Below are positions 46,782 to 56,070 of a stretch of DNA of 64,000 bases, one piece after another (positions within the stretch are counted from its first letter, which is position 1; each line of letters begins with the position of its first letter). The translations under genes and the position numbers were made by a program. The stretch covers positions 167,873 to 231,872 of the forward strand of contig NZ_KV817803.1 in NCBI RefSeq assembly GCF_001814775.1. The letters run 5' to 3'. The notes beneath the pieces were generated by a model. That model searched no databases, was not told the origin of the DNA, and saw only the letters and a program-made list of their open reading frames with translations. The stretch comes from Streptococcus sp. HMSC067H01 (GTDB taxonomy: Bacteria > Bacillota > Bacilli > Lactobacillales > Streptococcaceae).

Positions 46782-48017
46782 TTACTTATTCTCCCAACGT
46801 TTGAAAGCAAGGACTGCATTATGCCCACCAAATCCAAAGGTATTTGAGATAGCATAAGGAATTTCACGTTCCACGCCTTGTCCATAAATAACGTTTGCTT
46901 CAATATAGTCTGACAATTCAGTAGTTCCAGCTGTCATCGGTACATAGTTGTTACGGATTGCTTCAATTGTTGTAATGGCTTCAACTGCACCAGCTGCACC
47001 GAGCAAGTGTCCAGTAAATGACTTGGTTGAAGATACAGGTACTTCCTTACCAAGAACTGCTATGATAGCACCACTCTCTCCTTTTTCATTAGCAGGAGTT
47101 GATGTACCATGAGCATTGACATAGGCTACTTGGTCTGGTGTAATCTCAGCTTCGTCCAAGGCAAGTTTGATAGCTTTAATAGCCCCTTGGCCTTCTGGAT
47201 GTGGTGAAGTCATATGGTAAGCATCACAAGTGTTCCCGTAACCAACAACTTCAGCTAGGATAGTTGCTCCGCGTTTTTCAGCATGTTCTAAGCTCTCAAG
47301 AACCAACATCCCTGAACCTTCACCCATGACAAATCCATTACGATCCTTATCAAATGGAATAGAAGCACGAGTTGGGTCCTCTGTTGTTGAAAGAGCTGTT
47401 AAGGCTTGGAAACCAGCAATGGCAAATGGAGTGATAGAAGCCTCAGAACCACCAACTAGCATAACATCTTGGTAACCAAACTTGATGGAACGAAAGGCAT
47501 CCCCAATTGCATCATTTGAAGAAGCACAAGCAGTATTGATAGATTTACAAATACCATTAGCACCAAAGCGCATAGCAACATTTCCTGAGGCCATATTTGG
47601 TAAAGCTTTTGGAAGGGTCATCGGTTTCACACGTTTTGGACCTTTTTCATGAAGGCGGATGACTTGATCTTCGATTTCCTTGATTCCACCGATACCTGAA
47701 GCAACGATAACACCAAAGCGATCCTTATCCAGAGCTTCTACATCAAGACCTGCATGATTAACGGCTTCTTGTGCTGCATACAAGGCATACAAAGAATAGT
47801 CATCAAAACGGTTGGTATCTTTTTTTACAAAATATTTGTCAAAAGGAAAATCTTTGATTTCTGCCGCATTATGCACCGCAAATTCACTATGATCAAACTT
47901 AGTAATTTCACCAATTCCAATCTTACCAGTTTTTAAGCTGTTCCAAAATTCTTCTGGTGTGTTTCCGATTGGAGATGTCACTCCATAACCTGTCACTACT
48001 ACTCGATTCAGTTTCAT
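46782..48017 (-). CDS. fabF: Beta-ketoacyl-ACP synthase II
   Basis: Condensing enzyme for chain elongation, 411 residues. SINTACASSNDAIGDA (about 158) has the active-site cysteine. VNAHGTSTPANEKGE (about 300) and SSTKSFTGHLLGAAGA (about 332) give the two histidines. It is the only long-chain condensing enzyme in the cluster, so it also serves unsaturated chain growth. Confidence 0.97.
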   Translation of the reverse strand: MKLNRVVVTGYGVTSPIGNTPEEFWNSLKTGKIGIGEITKFDHSEFAVHNAAEIKDFPFDKYFVKKDTNRFDDYSLYALYAAQEAVNHAGLDVEALDKDRFGVIVASGIGGIKEIEDQVIRLHEKGPKRVKPMTLPKALPNMASGNVAMRFGANGICKSINTACASSNDAIGDAFRSIKFGYQDVMLVGGSEASITPFAIAGFQALTALSTTEDPTRASIPFDKDRNGFVMGEGSGMLVLESLEHAEKRGATILAEVVGYGNTCDAYHMTSPHPEGQGAIKAIKLALDEAEITPDQVAYVNAHGTSTPANEKGESGAIIAVLGKEVPVSSTKSFTGHLLGAAGAVEAITTIEAIRNNYVPMTAGTTELSDYIEANVIYGQGVEREIPYAISNTFGFGGHNAVLAFKRWENK

Positions 48018-48039
48018 TCTTCTACCTCTATTTTAACTC

Positions 48040-48774
48040 TTATTGCATGGTTAGTCCACCATCAATTGCAATTACTTGTCCTGTTAGATAATCTTGACTA
48101 GCAAGAAAGGCTGTCACATCAGCCACCTGCTCTGCTTGTCCAAACTGTTTCATCGGAATTTGTGCCAACATGGCATCCTTTACTTTATCTGTCAAGACAG
48201 CGGTCATATCCGATTCAATCATCCCTGGCGCAATAGCATTTACTCTCACATTACGATTAGCAACCTCACGCGCTACTGATTTGGTAAATCCAATTAGACC
48301 AGCCTTAGAAGCGGCGTAGTTTGCTTGACCGATATTACCCATCAAACCAACGACACTGGACATATTGATAACGGCCCCTTCGCGAGCTTTTAGCATCTGC
48401 TTCAATACTGCTTGCGTCATGTTGAAGGCACCCGTTAGATTGACTTTTAAGACCTTCTCAAAGTCTACTTCTGTCATCTTGAGCAGGAGAGTGTCTTGGG
48501 TAATCCCAGCATTGTTGACTAAAACATCAACTGAACCCAGCTCTTCAATGGCTTGGTCCACCATACGCTTTGCGTCCGCAAAATCAGAAACGTCACCAGA
48601 AATAGCAAGAACCTTCACTCCGTATGGTTTAAATCCGGCTAGAAGCTCCTCGGAGATTTCACCACGACTATTCAAGACAACATTGGCTCCCAAGCTGGCA
48701 AATTTATGAGCAATGGCAAGACCAATTCCTCGACTTGAGCCTGTAATAAAGACATTTTTCTGTTCTAGTTTCAT
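48040..48774 (-). CDS. fabG: 3-oxoacyl-ACP reductase
   Basis: NADPH-dependent short-chain dehydrogenase, 244 residues. TGSSRGIGLAIA (about 10) binds the cofactor. NNAGITQD (about 86), the catalytic Ser in MSSVVGLMG (about 138) and YAASKAGLIGFTK (about 152) are present. It is 32 bp after fabD on the minus strand. Confidence 0.97.
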   Translation of the reverse strand: MKLEQKNVFITGSSRGIGLAIAHKFASLGANVVLNSRGEISEELLAGFKPYGVKVLAISGDVSDFADAKRMVDQAIEELGSVDVLVNNAGITQDTLLLKMTEVDFEKVLKVNLTGAFNMTQAVLKQMLKAREGAVINMSSVVGLMGNIGQANYAASKAGLIGFTKSVAREVANRNVRVNAIAPGMIESDMTAVLTDKVKDAMLAQIPMKQFGQAEQVADVTAFLASQDYLTGQVIAIDGGLTMQ

Positions 48775-48806
48775 TTTTCTCCTTTCAGAACTTCTACCAG
48801 TTTGGT

Positions 48807-49727
48807 CTAATTTTCTAAGAGTGCTAGTAAACTTGCTTGATCTTCCACATTAGCAAGTTGAGCTGTTTTATCAATCTTTTTGACGAATCCTGACAAGACT
48901 TTTCCAGGACCAATCTCGATAAAACGAGTGACTCCCGCTTCTTGCATGATTGCAATACTTTCATAAAAACGGACAGGCTCCTTAACTTGACGAGTCAAGA
49001 GTTCTGTAATTCGTTCTTTTTCCATGACCTTTGCTTCTGTATTGCCAACAAGTGGACAAGCAAAGTCACTAAACTCAACATCTTCTAGGACTTGAGCTAA
49101 TTTTTGACTAGCAGATTCCAATAAAGCTGTATGGAAAGGTCCCGAAACATTGAGCGGAATTAAACGTTTTGCTCCTGCTTCTTGCAAGAGTTGAACCGCA
49201 CGATCTACCGCCACTACCTCACCACCAATAACAATTTGACTCGGCGTATTGTAGTTAGCTGGAGTAACAACACCAAGTTGAGAAGCTTCTTGACAAGCTT
49301 TTTCAATTACTTCAACCGGTGTATTAAGCACAGCTACCATTTTCCCTGATCCTGCTGGTGCCACTTCTTCCATATAAGCTCCACGTTTAGCAACTAGAGC
49401 CACTGCATCTTCGAAATCCAAGGCACCACTAGCTACAAGGGCAGAATATTCTCCAAGAGACAGACCTGCCACCATATCAGGTTGGTAACCTTTTTCCTTT
49501 AAAAGGCGATAGATAGCAACGGATGTAGCTAGAATAGCTGGTTGCGTGTAACGAGTCTGATTTAGCTTTGTTTCATCGTTGTCAATCAAGTCCCGAAGGT
49601 CATAACCTAAGACTTGACTCGCTTTGTCGATTGTTTCCTTGACGATAGCATATTGGTCGTATAGCTCACGTCCCATTCCTAGGTACTGGGCTCCTTGACC
49701 TGCAAATAGAAAGGCTGTTTTAGTCAT
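48807..49727 (-). CDS. fabD: Malonyl-CoA:ACP transacylase
   Basis: Loads malonate onto ACP. It is 306 residues from ATG 49727 (MTKTAFLFAGQGAQYLGMG), which overlaps the 3' end of fabK by 8 bp; the longer in-frame reading lies wholly inside fabK. The active-site serine is in GLSLGEYSALVASG (about 90), the histidine in NVSGPFHTALL (about 200). Confidence 0.96.
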   Translation of the reverse strand: MTKTAFLFAGQGAQYLGMGRELYDQYAIVKETIDKASQVLGYDLRDLIDNDETKLNQTRYTQPAILATSVAIYRLLKEKGYQPDMVAGLSLGEYSALVASGALDFEDAVALVAKRGAYMEEVAPAGSGKMVAVLNTPVEVIEKACQEASQLGVVTPANYNTPSQIVIGGEVVAVDRAVQLLQEAGAKRLIPLNVSGPFHTALLESASQKLAQVLEDVEFSDFACPLVGNTEAKVMEKERITELLTRQVKEPVRFYESIAIMQEAGVTRFIEIGPGKVLSGFVKKIDKTAQLANVEDQASLLALLEN

Positions 49728-50694
49728 TTCTTGTAACTCCTGCCCAACGAGCAGCTTCTGCTTGAATCTTTTCAGCTGCACCGTAGTAAATATCTTTTAA
49801 GATTTCTTCAACAGTTTCTTCTTTCGAAACTAGACCTGCAATCTGACCAGCCATCACTGAACCGCCATCTACATCACCATGGACAACAGCCTTAGCTAAG
49901 GCTCCAGCGCCCATTTGTTCAAAGATTTCTAAGTCTGGATTTTCTTGTTTAAAGGCATCTTTTTCAGCTTGTTCAAAATCACGAGTCAATTTGTTTTTAA
50001 TGGCACGAACTGCGTGTCCAAAATGTTGTGCTGAGATCGTTGTGTCGATATCACGAGCTTTTAAAATCTTAGCCTTATAGTTTGAATGAGCATTCGATTC
50101 TTTAGCAACTACAAAACGAGTTCCTACTTGCACAGCTTCTGCACCAAGCATAAAGCCAGCAGCTGCACCCTCACCGTCTGCAATACCACCAGCAGCGATA
50201 ACAGGAATTGAAACAGCAGCTACAACTTGACGAACCAAGGTCATAGTTGTTAACTTGCCAATGTGTCCCCCAGCTTCCATACCTTCAGCAATGACGGCAT
50301 CCGCACCAATTTTTTCCATGCGTTTTGCCAAAGCCACACTTGGGACAACTGGAATAACAGTAATCCCTGCCTCATGGAATCGTTCCATGTATTTACTTGG
50401 ATTCCCTGCGCCAGTTGTAACAACCTTAACCCCTTCTTCAATCACAAGATCAACGATATCTTCAACAAATGGAGACAAAAGCATAATGTTGACACCAAAT
50501 GGCTTGTCTGTTAATGATTTAATCTTATCGATATTGGCCTTAACCACTTCCTTGGGAGCATTTCCTCCACCGATGATACCCAGACCACCTGCCTTTGAAA
50601 CAGCACCCGCTAGGTCACCATCAGCAACCCAGGCCATTCCTCCCTGAAAGATAGGATATTTAATATTCAATAATTCTGTAATACGTGTTTTCAT
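49720..50694 (-). CDS. fabK: Enoyl-ACP reductase II (FMN-dependent)
   Basis: Triclosan-insensitive enoyl reductase that replaces FabI in streptococci, 324 residues. The nitronate monooxygenase-like TIM barrel has YPIFQGGMAWVA (about 14), GLGIIGGGNAPKE and the FMN phosphate site IAAGGIADGEGAAAGFMLGA (about 170). A FabT-type operator overlaps its promoter region upstream. Confidence 0.97.
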   Translation of the reverse strand: MKTRITELLNIKYPIFQGGMAWVADGDLAGAVSKAGGLGIIGGGNAPKEVVKANIDKIKSLTDKPFGVNIMLLSPFVEDIVDLVIEEGVKVVTTGAGNPSKYMERFHEAGITVIPVVPSVALAKRMEKIGADAVIAEGMEAGGHIGKLTTMTLVRQVVAAVSIPVIAAGGIADGEGAAAGFMLGAEAVQVGTRFVVAKESNAHSNYKAKILKARDIDTTISAQHFGHAVRAIKNKLTRDFEQAEKDAFKQENPDLEIFEQMGAGALAKAVVHGDVDGGSVMAGQIAGLVSKEETVEEILKDIYYGAAEKIQAEAARWAGVTRND

Positions 50695-50734
50695 AGCACC
50701 TCCATGAGTCTTGCTTAGGTAATAGTTCGACCAT

Positions 50735-50757
50735 ATTATACTTTGACTGTCAAACTA
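50735..50757 (-). promoter_or_regulatory. fabK promoter with FabT operator
   Basis: TATAAT (50735-50740, minus strand) is preceded directly by TAGTTTGACAGTCAAAG (50741-50757), a palindrome of the TTTGA..TCAAA type bound by FabT. FabT control of the fabK promoter is established in S. pneumoniae. Confidence 0.65.
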
Positions 50758-50806
50758 TTACCTGAACAAGAGGGAGCGGGTTTCCCTACTCCTTCTCCGT
50801 TTATTT

Positions 50807-50914
50807 AATACTCAATGAAAATCAAAGAGCAAACTAGGAAGCTAGCCGCAGGTTGTACTTGAGTACGGCAAGGCGAAGCTGACGTGGTTTGAATTTGATT
50901 TTTGAAGAGTATAA
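50807..50914 (-). repeat. Short BOX element (boxA plus boxC, no boxB)
   Basis: 108 bp. The boxC end (ATACTCAATGAAAATCAAAG, to GCCGCAGGTTGTACTTGAG) joins directly to the boxA part (TACGGCAAGGCGAAGCTGAC). The length equals the longer BOX copies minus about 46 bp, so boxB is missing. It ends 2 bp from the acpP stop codon, between acpP and the fabK promoter region. Confidence 0.88.
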
Positions 50915-50915
50915 A

Positions 50916-51140
50916 TTATTTTGTTTGCTCTTCAACATAAGCAACCAAGTCACCAACTGTTTTCAAGTTGTCTTCTGCTTCGATTTGGATATCAAAAGCA
51001 TCTTCGATTTCAGAGATTACTTGGAACAAGTCCAATGAATCTGCTTCCAAATCATCAAAAGTAGATTCAAGTGTTACTTCTGATGCGTCTTTTCCAAGTT
51101 CTTCAACGATAATTTCTTGTACTTTTTCAAATACTGCCAT
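50916..51140 (-). CDS. acpP: Acyl carrier protein
   Basis: 74-residue acidic carrier. [20 protein letters not shown] contains the serine that takes 4'-phosphopantetheine (DSL, residue about 36). It lies between fabH and fabK, where FASII clusters of streptococci carry it. Confidence 0.95.
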   Translation of the reverse strand: MAVFEKVQEIIVEELGKDASEVTLESTFDDLEADSLDLFQVISEIEDAFDIQIEAEDNLKTVGDLVAYVEEQTK

Positions 51141-51196
51141 GATAGACTCCTTTAAAATAAATAGTTTTTATAACAATGTGTTCACCACATGATTAC

Positions 51197-52171
51197 CTAA
51201 ATTGTAACAACAAGCGTGCCCCATGTCAAACCTCCACCGAAGCCTGACAAGAGTATTTTTTGGCTACCATCCAAATGGATGAGCCCTTCTTCTACACACT
51301 CTGAAAGTAAAATCGGAATACTTGCCGCACTAGTATTGCCATACTTGGTCATATTTGCGGGAAGCTTATCTCGATCTACACCGATTTTTCTAGCCATCTT
51401 ATCCAAGATACGGTTATTGGCCTGATGAAGCAGGAGATAGTCTAGCTCTTCTGCAGATACAGGACTCATTTCTATGGTCTCCTTGATAGACTTAGCAACA
51501 TCTCGAATTGCAAAATCAAAAACTGCTCGTCCATCCATTTTCAAGAAAGCATCTGGCTTTTCTTGAACTGAAAATGGGGAAGTCAAGCCTGTCTGCCCAT
51601 AGGTCAAGCACTCACTACGTGAACCATCGCTATTGAGACTCTCCGCTAGGAAATGTTGCTTATCGCTTGCTTCTAACAAGACGCCACCAGCTCCATCTCC
51701 AAATAGGACAGCTGTTGAACGATCTGTCCAGTCTAAGGCTTTGGACATAGTTTCACTACCGATGACCAAGCCCTTTCTAAATCGTCCAGATGATATGAAT
51801 TTCTCAGCAGTTGAAAGGGCAAAGGTGAAACCACTACAAGCGGCGGTTAGATCAAATGCAAAGGCCTTACGAGCACCAATACGAGCCTGTACACGTGCTG
51901 CAGTAGAAGGCATCATTGAGTCAGGTGTCATCGTAGCTAGGATGATAAAATCCAACTCTTCAGCAGAAATCCCTGACTTCTCTAGAAGTTGTTTTGCAAC
52001 TGCCGTTGCCAAATCTCCTGTTGATTCTGTCTTAGAAATGCGGCGTTCTTTGATTCCAGTTCGACTTGAAATCCATTCATCACTCGTATCCATAACCTGA
52101 GCTAAATCCTCATTTGTGACAATCTGCTCTGGAACATAATGAGCAACCTGGCTTATTTTCGCAAAAGCCAT
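51197..52171 (-). CDS. fabH: Beta-ketoacyl-ACP synthase III
   Basis: Starts fatty acid synthesis by condensing acetyl-CoA or branched acyl-CoA with malonyl-ACP. It is 324 residues. The catalytic cysteine is in [13 protein letters not shown] (about 112), the histidine in LLHQANNRI (about 248) and the asparagine in [12 protein letters not shown] (about 278). The start overlaps the fabT stop by one base (TAATG). Confidence 0.97.
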   Translation of the reverse strand: MAFAKISQVAHYVPEQIVTNEDLAQVMDTSDEWISSRTGIKERRISKTESTGDLATAVAKQLLEKSGISAEELDFIILATMTPDSMMPSTAARVQARIGARKAFAFDLTAACSGFTFALSTAEKFISSGRFRKGLVIGSETMSKALDWTDRSTAVLFGDGAGGVLLEASDKQHFLAESLNSDGSRSECLTYGQTGLTSPFSVQEKPDAFLKMDGRAVFDFAIRDVAKSIKETIEMSPVSAEELDYLLLHQANNRILDKMARKIGVDRDKLPANMTKYGNTSAASIPILLSECVEEGLIHLDGSQKILLSGFGGGLTWGTLVVTI

Positions 52172-52605
52172 TATTTCAAATCCTCCAAAAATTGATAAAG
52201 ATTGGTCAAACCTTTACTCATGACGTCCATTTCCTCTGGGCTCATGCCTTCGATAATTCTTTCGACCATGGCCTTATGGAAACGTTTATGGAGACGATGT
52301 ACGAGTCGACCTTTCTTGGTCAAATGCAGATGTACTACACGACGATCCTGATCTGAACGTAAGCGTTCGATGTAACCTTTTCGTTCCAAGTTGTTTAAGC
52401 TAGTTGTCACGGTTCCTAGAGTTACCATCAACTCTTTGGACACTTGACTTGGAGTCACATCTGGAAACTTGCCAATCACATCAATCGTGTGCATTTCCTT
52501 GATGGAGATATCCTTGAAACGACTACCTCTCAAACTCACTTCCTCAATCACCAGGACGTTATTAAAAATAGATGTTAAATAGTCATTGATCCGTTGGTAG
52601 TCCAA
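52171..52605 (-). CDS. fabT: MarR family fatty acid synthesis repressor FabT
   Basis: Represses the fab genes, using long-chain acyl-ACP as corepressor. It is 144 residues if translation starts at TTG 52605 (then [15 protein letters not shown]), which has AGGGAGG 8 bp upstream and gives the known FabT length. The ATG at 52623 would place that RBS inside the gene, so TTG is preferred. The winged helix includes [20 protein letters not shown] (about 55-75) and [16 protein letters not shown]. Coupled to fabH. A palindrome like the fabK operator lies in its own promoter region. Confidence 0.93.
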   Translation of the reverse strand: MDYQRINDYLTSIFNNVLVIEEVSLRGSRFKDISIKEMHTIDVIGKFPDVTPSQVSKELMVTLGTVTTSLNNLERKGYIERLRSDQDRRVVHLHLTKKGRLVHRLHKRFHKAMVERIIEGMSPEEMDVMSKGLTNLYQFLEDLK

Positions 52606-52628
52606 TTTTCTTCCCTCCCTCATCAAAA

Positions 52629-52664
52629 AGTTTAACTATCAAAACATTTGACAAAAAAAGTATA
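52629..52664 (-). promoter_or_regulatory. fabT promoter with FabT operator
   Basis: Extended -10 TGATATACT (TATACT at 52659-52664, minus strand). GTTTTGATAGTTAAACT (52629-52645) downstream of it is a FabT-like palindrome, consistent with autoregulation. Confidence 0.6.
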
Positions 52665-52695
52665 TCAAACTTCAAAGAATTGCGCAAGTATTTTA

Positions 52696-53481
52696 TTATT
52701 TCCCCAAAAATTTTGGACGTCTTCTTTCAGAATGTGCACGAACACCTTCCTTGAAATCTTCGGTATAAGATAGAGTTTCCTGTAGCTCCAGTTCCAATTT
52801 GGCATATTCATGCCACTGCTTAAACTCGCTCTCCCAGACCAATTTCTTAATGGCTGCGTAAGAGTTAGTAGAACCTCTTCTCAACTTCTTCAATAGTTGC
52901 TCTCTTGTCTTTTCCAGTTGATCACTAGCACACAGACGATAGACAGCTCCTGCTTCTAAAGCCTTCTCAGCTGTAAAAGCTTCACCGGTCATAGCCAGCT
53001 GCGTTGCCCGAGTCGCTCCTAGAGATCGTGTCAGCAAGAATATACCACCCGCATCTGGAGCCAAGCCTACGCCTACAAAGGCTTGAATAAATTTAGCCTT
53101 GTCCGATGCAATACAGAAATCAACAGCCAAGGCCATATTAGCAGCTGCACCAGCAACTGCTCCATCTACTTCCATGATGACAGGCTTAGGAATTTGCTTT
53201 ATTTTATAAGAAATGGCATTGACTAATTCTGCAATCTGAGTCAAGGAGGCAATATCATCCTCATCGACAGCTCGTTTCATCTCTACCAAGTCTCCTCCGA
53301 CAGAAAAAACCTTGCCTGCTGCATTGATGAGAATATAGGAAACAGCACTATCTTTTTCAGCCAATTCCAAGGCTTCTAAAATTTCCTGACACATAGGAAT
53401 ATGAAAACCATTTGCTACCTCAGGACGATTCAGAGTAAGCATCGCTAGATCGTCCTGAATTTGATAGATAATATGATTCAT
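52696..53481 (-). CDS. fabM: Trans-2, cis-3-decenoyl-ACP isomerase
   Basis: Crotonase-family isomerase that diverts the C10 intermediate into unsaturated fatty acids in streptococci. It is 261 residues from ATG 53481 ([20 protein letters not shown]), chosen because AAAGGAG lies 6 bp upstream; the reading from 53496 starts inside the [23 protein letters not shown] (about 105) and [16 protein letters not shown] (about 135) are the oxyanion and active-site parts. It heads the cluster, separated from fabT by 90 bp. Annotation as a plain enoyl-CoA hydratase would be the alternative; context favours FabM. Confidence 0.9.
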   Translation of the reverse strand: MNHIIYQIQDDLAMLTLNRPEVANGFHIPMCQEILEALELAEKDSAVSYILINAAGKVFSVGGDLVEMKRAVDEDDIASLTQIAELVNAISYKIKQIPKPVIMEVDGAVAGAAANMALAVDFCIASDKAKFIQAFVGVGLAPDAGGIFLLTRSLGATRATQLAMTGEAFTAEKALEAGAVYRLCASDQLEKTREQLLKKLRRGSTNSYAAIKKLVWESEFKQWHEYAKLELELQETLSYTEDFKEGVRAHSERRRPKFLGK

Positions 53482-53561
53482 AGCCACTCCTTTCAAATTA
53501 CAACGATGTTTAAATTATTTTATTTTCAAATTATATCTTTTTCCGGCTTTTTAGACAAGAG

Positions 53562-53594
53562 AAAAATCGACCGAAAGTGTCTCGGCCGATTTTA
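53562..53594 (-). terminator. Terminator overlapping the stop of the secreted protein gene
   Basis: AAAATCGGCCGA pairs with CGGTCGATTTTT on the minus strand. The stem begins within the stop codon at 53592-53594. Confidence 0.75.
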
Positions 53595-54152
53595 AAACCT
53601 TAGTTTGGTCTCTAAAAATACAGGAAAACCAGTACTTGTATCATCCATGAAATCATAAATCACTTCAAGCATCCGCCCTCCTTCTCTCTGATAGAGCTGT
53701 GCTTGGTTGGATCCTTTATAGTAGAATTCTCCTGAAACCATGTAAAAAATACGATTTGGATCTTCAAGGTAGGCAAAAAGATTGCCTGTAAAAGGAGCTT
53801 CCTTGTCTCCGTCCTTGTTGACCAGACTTGTCGCTAAGAGTTTCGTGATTCCTCTAAATTGTCCACTTTCATCTGTTCGACAATAAAACTTGACTCTAGC
53901 TTCATAGTTAGGATTGACGATAAGTTTTTCAGAGAGAATTCGATAGGTCCTTGCCTTACTATCTGACAAGCCGATAGATAAGATAATTTTTGCCCTCTCA
54001 ACTGAAATCTGACGCTCCTGCGCATACTCCATCGCTAATTCTTCTCCGGTCAAACGACCACTGGGAAGAGCTTGAGACCTTGCTCCGATATTTGTAGGAA
54101 TCATCACGAAGGTAAGGACTAGTATGATTAAACAAACTACTCTTTTAATCAT
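53592..54152 (-). CDS. Secreted or anchored hypothetical protein
   Basis: 186 residues. An N-terminal signal peptide or anchor (MIKRVVCLIILVLTFVMIPT) precedes a soluble part with no recognised domain. Features include the charged segment EELAMEYAQERQISVERAKI and a beta-rich C-terminal half (ANLFAYLEDPNRIFYMVSGEFYYKG, in part). A gene of similar position lies between fabM and aspartokinase in S. pneumoniae. It is transcribed alone, with its own terminator. Confidence 0.7.
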   Translation of the reverse strand: MIKRVVCLIILVLTFVMIPTNIGARSQALPSGRLTGEELAMEYAQERQISVERAKIILSIGLSDSKARTYRILSEKLIVNPNYEARVKFYCRTDESGQFRGITKLLATSLVNKDGDKEAPFTGNLFAYLEDPNRIFYMVSGEFYYKGSNQAQLYQREGGRMLEVIYDFMDDTSTGFPVFLETKLRF

Positions 54153-54253
54153 CTTCCCCCAACTCCTTTCATTAGAAGAGTCTTTCCTCCTACACCTTTA
54201 TTATAAGCTTTTCTGATGAGACTTTCAAACAATTGTATAGGATATTTTTCAGT

Positions 54254-54282
54254 TTGAAAAAAGCCCCTCTTTCTGCTATAAT
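54254..54282 (+). promoter_or_regulatory. Promoter of the aspartokinase gene
   Basis: TTGAAA (54254-54259) and TATAAT (54277-54282), 17-bp spacer, with TGC as extended -10. Confidence 0.8.
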
Positions 54283-54311
54283 CGTATAAAATACTTACTT
54301 TAGGAGTTCTT

Positions 54312-55676
54312 ATGAAGGTTGTTAAATTTGGTGGAAGCTCGCTTGCCTCTGCTAGTCAGTTAGAAAAAGTTTTAAACATTGTAAAAAGTGACCCTGAACG
54401 TCGTTTCGTAGTTGTATCTGCTCCAGGCAAACGTGACGCCGAGGATACTAAGGTGACAGATGCCTTAATTAAATACTACCGCGACTATGTAGCTGGTAAC
54501 GATATCAGTAAACGTCAAAACTGGATTATTGATCGTTATGCTGCCATGGTTAGTGAGCTAAAACTCAAACCCACAGTTCTAGAAAAAATCTCAAAAAGCA
54601 TCCGTGCTCTCGCAACTCTTCCAATTGAAGACAATGAATTTCTCTACGATACCTTCTTAGCAGCAGGAGAAAATAACAATGCCAAGTTGATTGCAGCCTA
54701 CTTCAACCAAAATGGCTTGGAAGCACGTTATGTTCATCCTAGAGAAGCTGGTATCGTCGTTACGAGCGAACCTGGAAATGCGCGAATCATCCCATCAAGT
54801 TATGATAAAATCGAGGAATTGACAAATTCAACTGAAGTTCTTGTTATCCCTGGTTTCTTCGGTGTTACGAAAGAAGATCAAATTTGTACCTTCTCACGTG
54901 GAGGATCAGATATTACTGGTTCTATCATTGCTGCTGGTGTCAAAGCTGACCTCTATGAAAACTTTACTGATGTAGATGGAATCTTTGCAGCTCACCCTGG
55001 TATTATCCATAAGCCACACTCTATCCCTGAATTGACCTACCGTGAAATGCGTGAATTGGCCTATGCAGGATTCTCTGTACTACACGATGAAGCCCTTCTT
55101 CCTGCCTACCGTGGTAAAATTCCTCTCGTTATCAAAAATACTAACAATCCTGACCATCCAGGTACCCGCATTGTTCTCAAACATAGCAGTGATAAATTCC
55201 CTGTGGTAGGTATTGCCAGTGATGCTGGTTTTGTCAGCATCAATATGTCTAAATACCTCATGAACCGTGAAGTTGGTTTTGGTCGTAAAGCCCTTCAAAT
55301 CTTGGAAGACCTTAATATCGGCTGGGAACACATGCCTACAGGTATCGATGATCTCTCTATCATCCTTCGTGAACGTGAGCTGACTCCTATCAAAGAGGAA
55401 GAAATTCTCCGCCAACTTGTCCAAAAGGCTGAAGTCGACCATGCTGAAATTGAACACGGCCTCTCTATCATCATGATTGTAGGGGAAAAAATGAAGAGCC
55501 ACATCGGGGTAACTGCTACAGCCACTCGTGCCCTATCTGAAAACAACATTAACATCCAAATGATGTCACAAGGTTCTAGTGAGGTTTCTATCATGTTCGT
55601 TGTCCAAAAAGACCAAGAAAAAGCTGCTATCAAGGCGCTCTACCAGGCCTTTTTCGGAGAAAGTAAGGAAGACTAA
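54312..55676 (+). CDS. Aspartate kinase
   Basis: Phosphorylates aspartate, the first step to lysine, threonine and methionine. It is 454 residues. KFGGSSLASASQ (about 5) is the amino acid kinase signature; GGSDITGSIIAAGV (about 198) is in the catalytic domain. Two C-terminal ACT domains include GRKALQILEDLNIG and TATRALSENNINIQMMSQGS, consistent with feedback inhibition. The specific isozyme symbol (lysC, thrA or yclM) is not decidable here. Followed 2 bp later by a DUF956 gene. Confidence 0.94.
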   Translation: MKVVKFGGSSLASASQLEKVLNIVKSDPERRFVVVSAPGKRDAEDTKVTDALIKYYRDYVAGNDISKRQNWIIDRYAAMVSELKLKPTVLEKISKSIRALATLPIEDNEFLYDTFLAAGENNNAKLIAAYFNQNGLEARYVHPREAGIVVTSEPGNARIIPSSYDKIEELTNSTEVLVIPGFFGVTKEDQICTFSRGGSDITGSIIAAGVKADLYENFTDVDGIFAAHPGIIHKPHSIPELTYREMRELAYAGFSVLHDEALLPAYRGKIPLVIKNTNNPDHPGTRIVLKHSSDKFPVVGIASDAGFVSINMSKYLMNREVGFGRKALQILEDLNIGWEHMPTGIDDLSIILRERELTPIKEEEILRQLVQKAEVDHAEIEHGLSIIMIVGEKMKSHIGVTATATRALSENNINIQMMSQGSSEVSIMFVVQKDQEKAAIKALYQAFFGESKED

Positions 55677-55678
55677 GT

Positions 55679-56050
55679 ATGGCACAATCTCTCAACAAGG
55701 TCATTGACCTACAAACTACTGGAACTTCTTACCTTTCTATACAAGGTAAAGTTGGAAAATTTCTGGTAGGAGACCAAGCCTTAGAGTTTTACTCGGATCG
55801 CAATATTGAGGATTATATCCAAATTCCTTGGACCAGTGTCAATCAAATTGGAGCCAATGTTTCAGGTCGCAAGGTTAGTCGGCATTTTGAAGTCTTTACA
55901 GATCAAGGAAAATTTCTCTTCGCCTCAAAAGACTCTGGAAAAATCCTTAAGATTGCTCGAGAAAAAATCGGAAACAACAAGGTTGTCAAACTTCCCACCT
56001 TACTCCAAATCATTGGCAAAAAAATAAAAAATCTATTTGCAAAAAAATAG
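55679..56050 (+). CDS. DUF956 family protein (ManO-like)
   Basis: 123 residues, beta-rich, with LNKVIDLQTTGTSYLSIQGK at the start and a basic C-terminus (KKIKNLFAKK). The family is usually found behind manLMN mannose PTS operons (ManO). Here it follows aspartokinase by 2 bp, as in S. pneumoniae. Function unknown. The serS promoter's -35 lies within its last codons. Confidence 0.75.
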   Translation: MAQSLNKVIDLQTTGTSYLSIQGKVGKFLVGDQALEFYSDRNIEDYIQIPWTSVNQIGANVSGRKVSRHFEVFTDQGKFLFASKDSGKILKIAREKIGNNKVVKLPTLLQIIGKKIKNLFAKK

Positions 56051-56065
56051 AAAGTTTAGTATAAT
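56036..56065 (+). promoter_or_regulatory. serS leader promoter
   Basis: TTTGCA (56036-56041) and TATAAT (56060-56065), 18-bp spacer. The expected start of transcription coincides with the first stem of the T-box. Confidence 0.65.
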
Positions 56066-56070
56066 CATAG

